A DNA stretch of 64,000 bases from Desulfobacter vibrioformis DSM 8776 (GCF_000745975.1 NZ_JQKJ01000004.1:124001-188000), one strand, 5' to 3'. Positions 1-8,997 are shown, numbered from the stretch's first letter. Notes: a model not told the origin generated them from the letters alone. Numbers and translations: made by a program.

Positions 1-1581
1 ACTGGTTCCTACGTCCGCGCCTAATTTCGTTCCCGCCGTTAAGACCGAGCCCGATGTGAGTATTGAATCTTCCGCCAGCGTCATCTCCTTGGTGATAGTC
101 AGGTCCGACGTAAGGTTCACATCTGCAGTTAAAGTAGACCCGGCCTCATATGTCGTGACGGTACCGGCGCCATCATCTGTTGAAAACGTTTGGGTCACCA
201 CAGTGCCTTTTGCAAGCGTTGAACCGCTTTCAAGGGTTGTTCCGACAGATACGGTCATGTCATCAGTTAATGTAGTCTTCGCACTGGTGGTAACCTCTCC
301 GGCGATAACGGTTCCTTTGGCCAGTACTGACCCACTTACCAAAGTGGTGCCGGCTTCAAGCTTGAAGTCACCAGTCGTATCCTTAATTTCTTTTACCGTG
401 GCTTCGCCCCCGAGAACGCTCCCTGCCGCCAGCACGGAGCCTGACTGAATGATAGACTCCTTTGCAATGGTACTTTCCCCGGTGGCTGTAAAGTCGTCGC
501 CAAGGGTGATTTTATCACCTGTGCCGCCGCTTGTCGTTGCAGTGATGTTGAACTGGCTGGACCCTTCCTGGGTCAGGGTGATATATCCGACAGTGGAGAG
601 AGCCTCCCCTTCAACGCCTTCGCCGAAGACATCGTTTAAATCACCCGTAACACTGATAGCCCGTCCGTCGTTAGATGTCAGGGTAATGGTGCCTTCTTCA
701 TTCCAGGCGGCGGAAACCCCTGTCTCAGAAGTTTGGTCATTGATGGCTGTAACCAGCGATGAGTCAGAATCTCCGTTCTTAACATCAATGGCGCCGATGG
801 TTACGCCATTGATGGCAAAATTACTTCCAGTGGAGCCTTCCGTAATGTACTCGGAAGTGCTTTCCACAACAGCCACTGCAGATACACCGGTGCTGGATGT
901 CACCGCGTTGATTTTATCGGCCAGGGCGCCAAGACCGTTTGCTTCTTCGTTATTTGCTTCAATGGTAATCGGTTCCAGATGGATATCTTCGCCGGTGATG
1001 GCTGAAGTGATGGTCAACTCAACGGTGCTGCCTTCTTGATCATCCAGCGCCAACGTAGCCGTTGAAATATGGCCTATGGAATCGGATTCAGTGTTTCCAA
1101 TGCTGATGGAAGAGCTTTCATTGGCAGATGCACCGGTGTGGATGACCTTATTTGTGTAGGTGCCGTTGAGAAGCTGCATGCCGTTGTAGGATGTACTGGT
1201 AGCGATGCTGTCCAGCTCTTCCAGCAGTTTGTCGATATCTTCCTGGATGGCAGTCCGGGTTGTCGTGGTCTGGCTGTCAGAAGCAGCCTGGGTGGCTTTG
1301 GTTTTAATGGTGTTAACGATGCTGACAGACTCTTTAAGGGCACCGTCTGCGGTCTGGACAATGGAAACACCGTCATTGGCGTTCTGGATGCCCTGCCCAA
1401 TGCCGGCGGCCTGTGCTGCCAGTGAATTGGCAATGGTCAGGCCCGAGGCATCATCCGCAGCTGAGTTGATTCTCAAACCAGTGGAAAGACGGGTCAGGGA
1501 TGTGGTCATATTTTTGTCTGTGCTAACCATGCTTCTATGGGCGATGAGTGCGGCAGTGTTGGTATTGATACTTAAACTCAT
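1..1581 (-). CDS. Flagellin, 3' end outside the window
   Basis: Structural subunit of the flagellar filament, exported through the flagellar type III apparatus. The frame reads leftward from an ATG at 1581 and stays open for 527 codons to the window edge, so the C-terminal D1/D0 half is missing. A strong ribosome site (GGAGG) sits 7 bases before the ATG. Residues 1-140 are the typical N-terminal flagellin helices (INTNTAAL near the start, then LSTGLRINSAADDASGL and a helix ending SYNGMQLLNG). After that comes a long Thr/Ser/Gly-rich variable region. Its last ~170 residues hold four copies of a motif like SGSxLAxGTxxxG (about 11-66, 189-240, 294-347 and 403-453), suggesting a beta-rich surface domain. 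With more than 350 insert residues before the missing C-terminus, the protein is much larger than a minimal flagellin. The long plus-strand open frames here are shadows. Confidence 0.93.
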   Translation of the reverse strand, partial: MSLSINTNTAALIAHRSMVSTDKNMTTSLTRLSTGLRINSAADDASGLTIANSLAAQAAGIGQGIQNANDGVSIVQTADGALKESVSIVNTIKTKATQAASDSQTTTTRTAIQEDIDKLLEELDSIATSTSYNGMQLLNGTYTNKVIHTGASANESSSISIGNTESDSIGHISTATLALDDQEGSTVELTITSAITGEDIHLEPITIEANNEEANGLGALADKINAVTSSTGVSAVAVVESTSEYITEGSTGSNFAINGVTIGAIDVKNGDSDSSLVTAINDQTSETGVSAAWNEEGTITLTSNDGRAISVTGDLNDVFGEGVEGEALSTVGYITLTQEGSSQFNITATTSGGTGDKITLGDDFTATGESTIAKESIIQSGSVLAAGSVLGGEATVKEIKDTTGDFKLEAGTTLVSGSVLAKGTVIAGEVTTSAKTTLTDDMTVSVGTTLESGSTLAKGTVVTQTFSTDDGAGTVTTYEAGSTLTADVNLTSDLTITKEMTLAEDSILTSGSVLTAGTKLGADVGTS

Positions 1582-1998
1582 GATTATTTCCTCCGTGAAT
1601 TTGGTGTTTAAGTGACGGCATCATTGCCAGGCCACTTGGTGTCATTCGTCAGATCCGTCTGAAGAATGGTTTAAAAGGTTTTTCTTGCGGGGATCAGCCG
1701 CCTTTTTGGATTAATCCTTTGTTCAGTTATCGTGATAAAAAAAGGCAACCTTTAATCGATCACGATACCGGAAGATGGAAAGTGATAAATGTATCACATA
1801 TTTAAAAACTGATATATTGCTGAATTTTTAAAGAAATATTTAATAAACTTGAAATCAATCAATTGAGATTTTTATTATGATAAAGTTTTAACCCAGGATA
1901 AAAACTGGCGTTTCTGCTGGCGTAGACCGCAGCAGAACCATGGGGTTCAGGGCCACCGCATATAATTTTCCTGCTGTTCATGTACTGGATTTTTATTT
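1582..1998. other. Intergenic region upstream of flagellin
   Basis: This 417-base gap lies between the flagellin start and the 3' end of the transposase-like gene. It holds the sigma-28-like promoter at 1727-1754 and a very AT-rich stretch at about 1790-1890. I see no gene, tRNA or terminator hairpin in it. Confidence 0.6.
1727..1754 (-). promoter_or_regulatory. Probable sigma-28 type flagellin promoter
   Basis: On the minus strand TAAAGGTT (1754-1747) is followed after 12 bases by CACGATAA (1734-1727). The flagellar sigma-28 consensus is TAAAGTTT, 11 bases, GCCGATAA, so both boxes match well but the spacer is one base long. It would give a leader of about 135 bases before the flagellin ATG. 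Assignment is by pattern only. Confidence 0.45.
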
Positions 1999-2934
1999 TT
2001 ACATGGGTTTGTGTTTGAAACTGTTTGGAAAATGAGTGTAGTGCGCTTTCATGGCCTGGTAGGGTGTTTGCTGTTTTAAAAAGCCAAGGGGCAGTTCAAT
2101 ATTGTAATGGTGTGTCTGTTTTGCCAATGCCTCGTTTGTTTCCCAGGGGGGGGGATCTTTTGTAAGATCAGGGCTGTTACCGATTTTGTTTACCCGCAAG
2201 TTTAATTCAGTTATAGTGTCTGCATGCAGATCATCCATCTGAAAGAATGAAAGGCCCAATGTCCTGCACAATTGCTCAATGGCGGCGTCAGGGTTTTTCA
2301 TACCTGTGTCTTCGGTACCGATCCGTACCGGATCATGATAGATAATGCCTAGGACCTTTAGAGGGAAGCCCTGGATATGATTTGAAATAAACTGGATATG
2401 ATCTGAAATAAATGTGTGCGCCATGGTGGAGAACTGCGCATGAAAAGTCCTGAACGAGCAGTCAAGAAGGGTTTGCAGCACCACAGGCGGGGCGTCTGCC
2501 TGAAAAGACGGCAGATGAAAACAATTGTAATAAAAATAAGTACCTGTGTGATCTTTGAGGTCAAATGGAACAGATTTCCCAAGTTTTGGCATCCTGGATA
2601 TCTGATACCGTTTGAGACATCTGTTGAGGCTGGCCCTGGAACAGTTGATCTTAAAAAAAGATTCTGCAATGAGATGCAGGTCATCAAGGCCTGCCCTGAA
2701 TGCAATCCGGCAGATAATGATTTTAATCTCTTCAATGGGTGCCAGGGCCGTTTTTATGCGCTTGGGTGTATGTGGGCGGTCATATACATCCATGCGGCTC
2801 TGCCACCGGCGTATTGTGGTTTTACTGACCCCTGTTTTTTTTGCCAGAGCGGCAACGGACAGATGGGGGTTGTTTTGAATATATGCCCGCTGGGCAGGGG
2901 TTGTTGTTGCATTCTTATGAAGATGTATTTTCAT
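1999..2934 (-). CDS. IS481-like transposase, probably catalytically dead
   Basis: A 311-residue protein with the layout of an IS481-type DDE transposase. The N-terminal helix-turn-helix (residues ~28-55, VAALAKKTGVSKTTIRRW) is followed by a linker typical of the family (RPHTPKRIKTALAP, then a segment ending SLNRCLKRYQISRM). The integrase core is badly eroded. The first catalytic Asp, expected in a VHVDVKYLP-like strand, is Asn in YYNCFHLP; the TDNG strand reads YHDP; a Glu remains in the last helix (ITELN). The frame is nevertheless intact, with a ribosome site (GAGGTG) ahead of the ATG. I see no terminal inverted repeats or target duplication, so it is not an intact insertion sequence. It may be a relic or a domesticated DNA-binding protein. 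It lies 18 bases after the small membrane protein gene, in the same direction. Confidence 0.7.
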   Translation of the reverse strand: MKIHLHKNATTTPAQRAYIQNNPHLSVAALAKKTGVSKTTIRRWQSRMDVYDRPHTPKRIKTALAPIEEIKIIICRIAFRAGLDDLHLIAESFFKINCSRASLNRCLKRYQISRMPKLGKSVPFDLKDHTGTYFYYNCFHLPSFQADAPPVVLQTLLDCSFRTFHAQFSTMAHTFISDHIQFISNHIQGFPLKVLGIIYHDPVRIGTEDTGMKNPDAAIEQLCRTLGLSFFQMDDLHADTITELNLRVNKIGNSPDLTKDPPPWETNEALAKQTHHYNIELPLGFLKQQTPYQAMKAHYTHFPNSFKHKPM

Positions 2935-2952
2935 GGCAACACCTCTTATATC

Positions 2953-3246
2953 TTATTTTCTTCGTGCGGAAAATATCCAGACAAGGGACCATCCCAGGGC
3001 CACGGGCAGGACCCCTGAAACCATAAAGATCAAAATGCGCCCCTGCCAGGGTTTTGTCCCCAAGGCACTGATAATGATGACAATTGCCGACAATACAATG
3101 GCAGCCCTCATTTTCATCGTGAACACCCTGGCAGATGGCCCTGTTTTTTTTCTTCCGGCCAAGGGTTTCGGGGGCATCATCCGGGGGACGATCAGGATAC
3201 ACAATAATAAAAGGATAAGTACAAGAATTTCGCTGATGCCGGTCAA
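2953..3246 (-). CDS. Small membrane protein of unknown function (97 aa)
   Basis: No family recognised. Two hydrophobic segments are visible: residues ~5-22 (ISEILVLILLLLCILIVP) and a second region from ~47 to 92 that can span the membrane once or twice, joined by a basic loop (KPLAGRKKTG). The chain starts at a TTG with AGGAAA five bases upstream and ends with a basic tail (SARRK), suggesting a cytoplasmic C-terminus. It follows the DUF1232/J-domain gene by 36 bases on the same strand and probably belongs to the plsB-dapB run. Confidence 0.6.
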   Translation of the reverse strand: MTGISEILVLILLLLCILIVPRMMPPKPLAGRKKTGPSARVFTMKMRAAIVLSAIVIIISALGTKPWQGRILIFMVSGVLPVALGWSLVWIFSARRK

Positions 3247-3282
3247 TTCAGTTTCCTAAAATGTGTTGTATTCAATTGTTTT

Positions 3283-3813
3283 TCACCGATTATAAATTGA
3301 TTTTAACGTTGCATATGCCTGCTGGATTTCTAAAAATTTTTCATTGGCAAGATTTGAAAATTCTTCACCCAGGTGGGACAGTTTATCCGGGTGGTATTGC
3401 TTTATCTTACTTTTATATGCATTTTGAATTTTCGGCCAGGACGCAGATTTATCTACACCAAGGATCTCATATGGGGATTTGACGGTACTGGTGTTTGCGA
3501 AACTGTTCTTTTGTGCTGACTGACCTGTTGGGTTGGACCTGGATGACGACCGGTTTGGGGCGTCTTTTCTAAATGTTTTGGCTGTTTCAGTATCCTGGTT
3601 TTTTTTTTCAAAGGATTGTTTCGTGCCTTTTTTAAATAAAAAAGAGGGCAGCCGGCCATATCGGATCAGATGATACAGACACAAGATGACCAGGCTGTCA
3701 TCAATCCATCCCACCCAGGGCAGATACATTTCTGGAATCGCATCCGCAGGCGAGATCAGATAGGCCAGTCCCAGAAGAACCAGTATAAATTTAACCAGGG
3801 GCGTCATGGTCAC
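3283..3813 (-). CDS. DUF1232 and J-domain protein
   Basis: A membrane-associated co-chaperone-like protein. Residues ~5-50 look like the DUF1232 (YkvA-type) segment, with LISPADAIPEMYLPWVGWIDD and a hydrophobic stretch. Residues ~55-108 are a polar Ser/Thr/Lys/Asn-rich linker. Residues ~110-176 form a J domain with the HPD motif at 141-143, which in this family stimulates the ATPase of DnaK-type Hsp70. The gene starts with an ATG overlapping the dapB stop in ATGA, so translation is coupled. The combination of DUF1232 and J domain is seen directly; the client or role is unknown. It resembles a membrane-tethered DnaK recruiter rather than general DnaJ, as the zinc-finger and C-terminal substrate domains are absent. 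Confidence 0.8.
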   Translation of the reverse strand: MTMTPLVKFILVLLGLAYLISPADAIPEMYLPWVGWIDDSLVILCLYHLIRYGRLPSFLFKKGTKQSFEKKNQDTETAKTFRKDAPNRSSSRSNPTGQSAQKNSFANTSTVKSPYEILGVDKSASWPKIQNAYKSKIKQYHPDKLSHLGEEFSNLANEKFLEIQQAYATLKSIYNR

Positions 3814-4646
3814 TGCCCGGCGGTCAGGACATCAATCATGGTGAAAAGTTTGCGCCCAAAGGCATTTGCATCAATTTTATTTTTCAGGAAAACCACAGCA
3901 TCAAAGGTGCCTGAAACATAAATCTGCCGTCCGTTTATGTTATGGGTCAGTTCAAACAATGCGGACCCGTCCGGGGCTTTCAGCGTATATGTATGCCACC
4001 CGTGCCCCTCTATATACTGCTCCGGAACGCCTAAATCCGCTTTCTGGATTTTGGGATCCCTGATTTTTTCAATATCGGAAATATTAAAATCCGTGCCCAG
4101 TTGATTAAAACAGGCCACCAGGGCCTTAGCCGTACCCGATGTATCCGCTTTTGCCTGCTGGTGACTCTCTTTGACCTGAAGCGTGAAGCCTTTGAACAGT
4201 CCCGGGAAAGTGCTTGCCCCGTATTCAAGCATGGCCTGAAGCCCCACGATCTGTTTGGCCATGTTCGGGGCAATGACTGCGGGAACAGACCCGTTGTTCA
4301 CCGTGTTTTCAAGGTCCTGCCTGTCCCCCCCTGTGGTGCCCATAACAAAGGGTATTTTATGCGCAACATAAAATTTAGCATTGTTGTTTACAGCGGTCGG
4401 GTGGGTGTAATCAACACAGATACAGCCAGGATAGGATTCAAGAATATTATTGATTCTATCTTCCCTTTCACTGGGTTTTAAAAGGGTCACTTTTGTTTGA
4501 TCCACAGACACCTGGGTCATGGAGATCTCTTCTCCGGTCAGGGAGAAAGGTACAAGGGTAAACCGCTCATCCTGGAACGCGGCTTCAGTCATTATACGGG
4601 CCACATTTCCAGGCAGTCCGTTGATCATGATGGGTATGCAATTCAT
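3810..4646 (-). CDS. dapB: 4-hydroxy-tetrahydrodipicolinate reductase, plant-type DapB
   Basis: Reduces hydroxy-tetrahydrodipicolinate with NAD(P)H in the lysine and meso-diaminopimelate pathway. The 278-residue chain resembles the plant-type DapB branch: an N-terminal nucleotide-binding segment (MINGLPGNVA), a CVDYTHPTAVNNN block, PFVMGTTGGDR, and the active-site stretch ESHQQAKADTSGTAKA, in which the His and Lys of the classical EAHHxxKxDxPSGTA motif are kept. RDPKIQ and a C-terminal MIDVL also match that branch. Start: ATG at 4646 with AAGGAG upstream. It overlaps the J-domain gene by 4 bases and the MurU-AmgK-like gene by 4 bases. Its product is consumed by MurE, also in this window, whose DNPR motif predicts diaminopimelate use. 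Confidence 0.92.
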   Translation of the reverse strand: MNCIPIMINGLPGNVARIMTEAAFQDERFTLVPFSLTGEEISMTQVSVDQTKVTLLKPSEREDRINNILESYPGCICVDYTHPTAVNNNAKFYVAHKIPFVMGTTGGDRQDLENTVNNGSVPAVIAPNMAKQIVGLQAMLEYGASTFPGLFKGFTLQVKESHQQAKADTSGTAKALVACFNQLGTDFNISDIEKIRDPKIQKADLGVPEQYIEGHGWHTYTLKAPDGSALFELTHNINGRQIYVSGTFDAVVFLKNKIDANAFGRKLFTMIDVLTAGQ

Positions 4647-6346
4647 TTTAAATCTCCTTGAAGGCTTTGGGCAAAATGGGTCAGATCAGCAAGTTCAGGG
4701 TCGTTTAAGTTTTTGAGCCGGCATTCAAGCCCATTCAGGGCTGCCGGGATATATTTTTTAAATTGGGTCTTGTTTTTAATTCGGGTGAGAAAACCAAATG
4801 CGCCCAGCATCTGAAGGTTACGTGAAATACAACAGTATCTGAAACTATGTATAAAAGCATCTTTATTACAGGATACGTTAAGGCCGATTTTTTCCAAAGC
4901 AAAGTTTAAAAGCTGATCTTGAACAGCCCGGGACAGTGTAACATAGGGGTCAATTAAAAGGGAAGCCAGATCATACTGAAAAGGACCTTTGCGTGCGGAT
5001 TGAAAATCAATGAACCAGGGGTGCCCGTTATGGATCATGATATTTTTCGACTGGCAGTCCCTGTGCATAAGCCCGTTCATTGCACCAATCCGTACATTGT
5101 CGGCAATATGGGAAAATTGCTGCGCAAAGGTTTTGAACTGTTCTCTGCGGCCAAGGTATTCATTTACAAAGGCCTGCATAAAATACCGGCATTCCAGGTC
5201 CAGGATCATCTGTTTTGAGTAGGACGGGGTCTGGCAGGTCCAGGCCGTATCAAAATCTTCAATCCCTTTAAAAGAAAAATCAATCAGGGCGTCAATAACA
5301 CGTTTATACCAGGTGATGATCGGTTTTTCGTCCATTCCCCGGATATGGTCGGCCAGATGGGTGTTGCCAAGATCTGCCACGGCCACCTGGCCTGAAATGG
5401 TGTCATGGCCCAGGATTTTGGGCACGGCAACACCCTTGTCTGTGAGATGGGTCCCGATTTTTACAAATGCATTCAACTGGGCCGGCCCATTATTGCATTG
5501 GGTGTTGTATGGGGGCGTAGCTATGCAGATGCCGTGATCCGAGAGAATCAAACTTTTTTCTTTGTGCCGGGCACGGAACCAGAGACGGTCTGATCCGTCC
5601 CCGGCCAGGGCCTGGATTTCAATTTCATGAATCCGGGACAGGGCTATACCAAAAATTTTTCCGGCCAGGCATTCCCTGGATGTTTGTTGGTAATCCCGGG
5701 GTGTGCCCATGTCCCGCCAGTAAAATTGCTTTGCTTTAAGCGCAGAAACTTTTTGCAGGCCACATAATTTTTGATACACATCAATGCTTGAAAATATTTT
5801 TTCAGGGGGCATGTATTCAAAAATGCCCGGGGATATTGCCTGGATTCCCGTGAATGCAAGACCGGATTCCGGGGCCTGGGAAAAGTGCCTGACAATGCCG
5901 GGTCCTGGTGTTGTCTGGTCCACACAAAGGGTATTGAACCGGTAGCAGTCATGGACCAGCAGGGTGGCAAGGGCATCAGATGCCTTGTGGCAGGCCATCA
6001 GGTGTGACAGATCAAAATCACAGATCACATCGGCATTGACCACAAAAAAATCATCATCTGCCAGTTGACTGCCAAGGTTGGCAATGGCCCCGCCGGTGTC
6101 AAGGAGTACAGGCTCAAAAACCATTTCCAGAAGATTTTTTGACCAATGAGTATCAATAAAGCATTTAATGGCATCTGCTAGGTGGTGTGCATTGATAAAA
6201 ATTTTTGTACACCCGGCATCTAAAAGGCTTTTAACGGCATAGTCGAGAATCGGCCGGCCGTTGATGGTGAAAAGGGGCTTGGGCAAATGTTGTGTATAAG
6301 GCAGCAGCCTTGTTCCAAACCCGGCTGCAAGTATCAGGGCTTTCAC
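4643..6346 (-). CDS. MurU-AmgK-like fusion: sugar-1-phosphate nucleotidylyltransferase plus sugar kinase
   Basis: Two enzymes in one 567-residue chain. Residues 1-~225 are a nucleotidyltransferase with the signature LAAGFGTRLLPYT and LPKPLF, as in MurU. Residues ~235-567 are an aminoglycoside-phosphotransferase-fold kinase: catalytic HRDCQSKN from 428 and metal-binding IDFQSARKGPFQYDLASLL from 446, closely matching AmgK. In Pseudomonas, AmgK phosphorylates MurNAc/GlcNAc at the anomeric position and MurU makes UDP-MurNAc, bypassing de novo synthesis. By inference this fusion does both steps. Start is GTG at 6346, 5 bases after the plsB stop, without a clear ribosome site, so it is probably coupled to plsB. 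Other sugar-phosphate substrates remain possible. Confidence 0.8.
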   Translation of the reverse strand: MKALILAAGFGTRLLPYTQHLPKPLFTINGRPILDYAVKSLLDAGCTKIFINAHHLADAIKCFIDTHWSKNLLEMVFEPVLLDTGGAIANLGSQLADDDFFVVNADVICDFDLSHLMACHKASDALATLLVHDCYRFNTLCVDQTTPGPGIVRHFSQAPESGLAFTGIQAISPGIFEYMPPEKIFSSIDVYQKLCGLQKVSALKAKQFYWRDMGTPRDYQQTSRECLAGKIFGIALSRIHEIEIQALAGDGSDRLWFRARHKEKSLILSDHGICIATPPYNTQCNNGPAQLNAFVKIGTHLTDKGVAVPKILGHDTISGQVAVADLGNTHLADHIRGMDEKPIITWYKRVIDALIDFSFKGIEDFDTAWTCQTPSYSKQMILDLECRYFMQAFVNEYLGRREQFKTFAQQFSHIADNVRIGAMNGLMHRDCQSKNIMIHNGHPWFIDFQSARKGPFQYDLASLLIDPYVTLSRAVQDQLLNFALEKIGLNVSCNKDAFIHSFRYCCISRNLQMLGAFGFLTRIKNKTQFKKYIPAALNGLECRLKNLNDPELADLTHFAQSLQGDLK

Positions 6347-6351
6347 GATGG

Positions 6352-8997
6352 TCAGCTTGAAATTCGTCTGGAGAGCAGATCAATGATCTCCTTGTACTGG
6401 TCTATGCGTTCCTGGTCCCCGGAGCCGTTGATATCATTTTTGGCAAAATAGTTCACGGCATTGCGGTAGTTGATCAGGGACAAGGATTCCTTCCGTACCA
6501 CCTGGTTGCGTTTATACAGTCTGGTGCCGAATGAAAGCAGCTTTTTTGTACGCTCTTTGACATCATATTTGTCTGTCTTTTCTTTTTCCAGAAAGATCAG
6601 GCAGGTCATATAGGATTCAAAAAAAGGAATGAGAAAGGCGGCAAACCATTTTAATTTTCTCAGCCCTTCCGATGTCAGGTTAAAGGTGTCGGCAAATTGA
6701 GGATCAGGCACAAGAATCCCCTCGTTGATAAAGCCTTTTAACGCCTTTGAAATCTGTTCTTGTGCGGTAATTTCCTCATCAAATGAAAATTCGTCCGTGA
6801 ACAGTTTTTGCAAGAACTGGTACCTGGATACAAGGTCTTCTATTTCAAACTTAAACCGGTCGATCTCTATAATGGCTGCGGCCGTATAGGCAGCCGGTAC
6901 AAAGAAACAGATCACCGAGTTTTTATAGTAGTCCAGGACCGGTCTTTTGTTGTGCTTGACAATGAGCATGGTGGTGTCTGTGATGTCATCCTCGTCTTCG
7001 TCGGCAAGCTCAATGAAATTTCTGGAAAGAAAATTTTCAATGACTGAATCAAAGGCATTGTCCGGGTCAATCATCAATGTGTCGGAAAGATATGCCCCGT
7101 GAAAGGTCAGATGGTTCATATAGGTGTTTACCCGGGCAAACATCTGCTTCTTTGTAAATGTGCTTTCAGAACAGTTAAGGATGCCGGACGCGATAATACC
7201 ATGGGGCGTGGCAACCGTATTGTCATTGATGGCGTTTATCAGTTTGTATCCGAACTCCTTGACAAAGTGACTGAACTCCCCGTCACTGGCCTTTTTGAGA
7301 TTAATCCCTTTTTCATTCATATACGTGTTCATGGAAATCGGCGTGTCAAATTTAAGATAGACTTTGCCGTATTTGCGTTTTAAAAATTTCCTTGTGTTCA
7401 ACAGGCCTTTCAGGTTTTCAGGTGTTTTTTTGCCGCCTTCAATTTCATTGAGATAGGCGTCTTCTTCCAGAACCCTGTCATACCCCACATAAATGGGCAC
7501 AAAATAAAGGTCTTCACAGGCACCGCTTAAAAAGGCCCGGATAATCATGGACAGCCCGCCGATTTTTGGGGGCAGGACTTTCCCTGTCCGGCTTCTGCCC
7601 CCTTCAATATAAATCTTAATGTTAAACCCTTCATAGAGCAGTTTCTCTATATATGCGGCAAAAATGCGGGCATACAACTCGGCCCCCTTGAATGTCCGGC
7701 GCAGGAAAAACGCGCCGCCGCCCCTGAATAAAGGGCCAAGGGGCCAGAAGGAAAGGTTTTTGCCCGCCGCAATATGGGGGCAGGGCATATTGTTCTTGAA
7801 CATGATATAGGGTAAAAGCAGGTAATCCAGGTGGCTTTTATGGCAGGGAACCAGAATCAGCGGGGCTTTGGTGTAAGTCTCCCGCATCATGTTGATCTCA
7901 TCCTGGGATACGGAAACCCCCTCAAATATGTTTTTAAATACCAAAGTCAAAAGCCAGTTTAAAAAATTTATTATCCTTAAACTGTAGTTGGCAGCAATTT
8001 CATCGATGTAGGCAGCCGCCTTTTTGTTTACCTTTCGCAAAGGGGTCTGGGTTTTGTCTGCATAGGCAGCCAGAAATTCTCTTAGAGATTTTCGGTTAAG
8101 AATGTCTTCGGTGATCTCCTGACGGGATTTAAGCACGGGACCTGTGATACTTTTGCGCTGGCGGTTCAGGATATCCACAAGGAGACTTCTAAGCCGGTGG
8201 GTCTGGAATTCCGAATCAAGACGCTGGATTTCCGGCCGGGCTAAAAATTCTTTCAGGTTGACGGGCCGGGCCACTTCCACCCGGATTTTGTCCGGTTGCC
8301 GCAGCAGGGTGAAAATTCTTTTGAGGCGGCCGGGTTTTTCATGGGTGCCGAATATTATATCCCCAAGGCTTGGATTTTTGTGCATGGGCTTGGGGATATA
8401 GATAATATCTTCAGGTACAATAATAACTGGCTTTTCAGTTTGTTTCTGCAGTTCAATCAGATGAAATAACGGATCCGGTGTTGACCTGATAAACCTGTTA
8501 TAAAATTCATCCTCTTCAATAAGGGTGATGAATCCTGCCCGGTTCTCCAAAAGCATTTTCCGGGCATACCCGCTGGAATAGATATCCTTGAAATGGAAAT
8601 GGTGAAAAAAATAATCCAGGTGGGAAAGGATAATCCGTGCCAGCTGTTTTGCGGGCAAAAGAAAGAAAAATCGTAAATCAAAACCCAGTTCAGGATACGG
8701 ACAGTTCATGGGTTTTAAAAGGGTATGAAAATATAAAAAATCAAAAATATGTTTGTTTTTACAGCTAAAAACAACAATTGAACCCGGTGCTGTATTTTTT
8801 ATTCTTTCCAGGCTGTTGTTATCTATGCTGATTTTATTCACAAGGTGGTTCAGTATTTTTCTGATAACGAAGCTTTGGGTGCCTGGATAATAACTTGAAT
8901 AATAATCATGGGAACCGTTAAGCAGAAACTCAATTAATTTACGTATTTTTTCCCGGGTGGCTGAGACCAGGTCATTTATTGGTGCAAACAAACTCAT
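6352..8997 (-). CDS. plsB: Glycerol-3-phosphate 1-O-acyltransferase, PlsB type
   Basis: First acylation of sn-glycerol 3-phosphate in phospholipid synthesis, at the inner membrane. At 881 residues it has PlsB size. The acyltransferase core shows motif I CHKSHLDYL (about residue 383), the GGGAFFLRRTF block, motif III IYIEGGRSRTGK (about 469) and a following FVPIYVGYDRVLEE. The N-terminal third, with a second HKSHLD-free domain, matches the PlsB layout rather than the short PlsC/PlsY enzymes. ATG at 8997 is preceded by AAAGGACA. It heads a tight leftward run (5-base gap to the next gene), suggesting one transcript with the cell-wall salvage fusion and dapB. Confidence 0.93.
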   Translation of the reverse strand: MSLFAPINDLVSATREKIRKLIEFLLNGSHDYYSSYYPGTQSFVIRKILNHLVNKISIDNNSLERIKNTAPGSIVVFSCKNKHIFDFLYFHTLLKPMNCPYPELGFDLRFFFLLPAKQLARIILSHLDYFFHHFHFKDIYSSGYARKMLLENRAGFITLIEEDEFYNRFIRSTPDPLFHLIELQKQTEKPVIIVPEDIIYIPKPMHKNPSLGDIIFGTHEKPGRLKRIFTLLRQPDKIRVEVARPVNLKEFLARPEIQRLDSEFQTHRLRSLLVDILNRQRKSITGPVLKSRQEITEDILNRKSLREFLAAYADKTQTPLRKVNKKAAAYIDEIAANYSLRIINFLNWLLTLVFKNIFEGVSVSQDEINMMRETYTKAPLILVPCHKSHLDYLLLPYIMFKNNMPCPHIAAGKNLSFWPLGPLFRGGGAFFLRRTFKGAELYARIFAAYIEKLLYEGFNIKIYIEGGRSRTGKVLPPKIGGLSMIIRAFLSGACEDLYFVPIYVGYDRVLEEDAYLNEIEGGKKTPENLKGLLNTRKFLKRKYGKVYLKFDTPISMNTYMNEKGINLKKASDGEFSHFVKEFGYKLINAINDNTVATPHGIIASGILNCSESTFTKKQMFARVNTYMNHLTFHGAYLSDTLMIDPDNAFDSVIENFLSRNFIELADEDEDDITDTTMLIVKHNKRPVLDYYKNSVICFFVPAAYTAAAIIEIDRFKFEIEDLVSRYQFLQKLFTDEFSFDEEITAQEQISKALKGFINEGILVPDPQFADTFNLTSEGLRKLKWFAAFLIPFFESYMTCLIFLEKEKTDKYDVKERTKKLLSFGTRLYKRNQVVRKESLSLINYRNAVNYFAKNDINGSGDQERIDQYKEIIDLLSRRISS

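Noticed and set aside
56-1615. Long plus-strand open frames opposite the flagellin
   Set aside because: They are low-complexity Val/Ser-rich shadows of the flagellin frame, with no ribosome sites and no recognisable domains.
2416-3018. Plus-strand 200-codon frame opposite the transposase-like gene
   Set aside because: It lacks a ribosome site, crosses into the next gene gap and has a Cys/Arg-rich composition typical of antisense frames.
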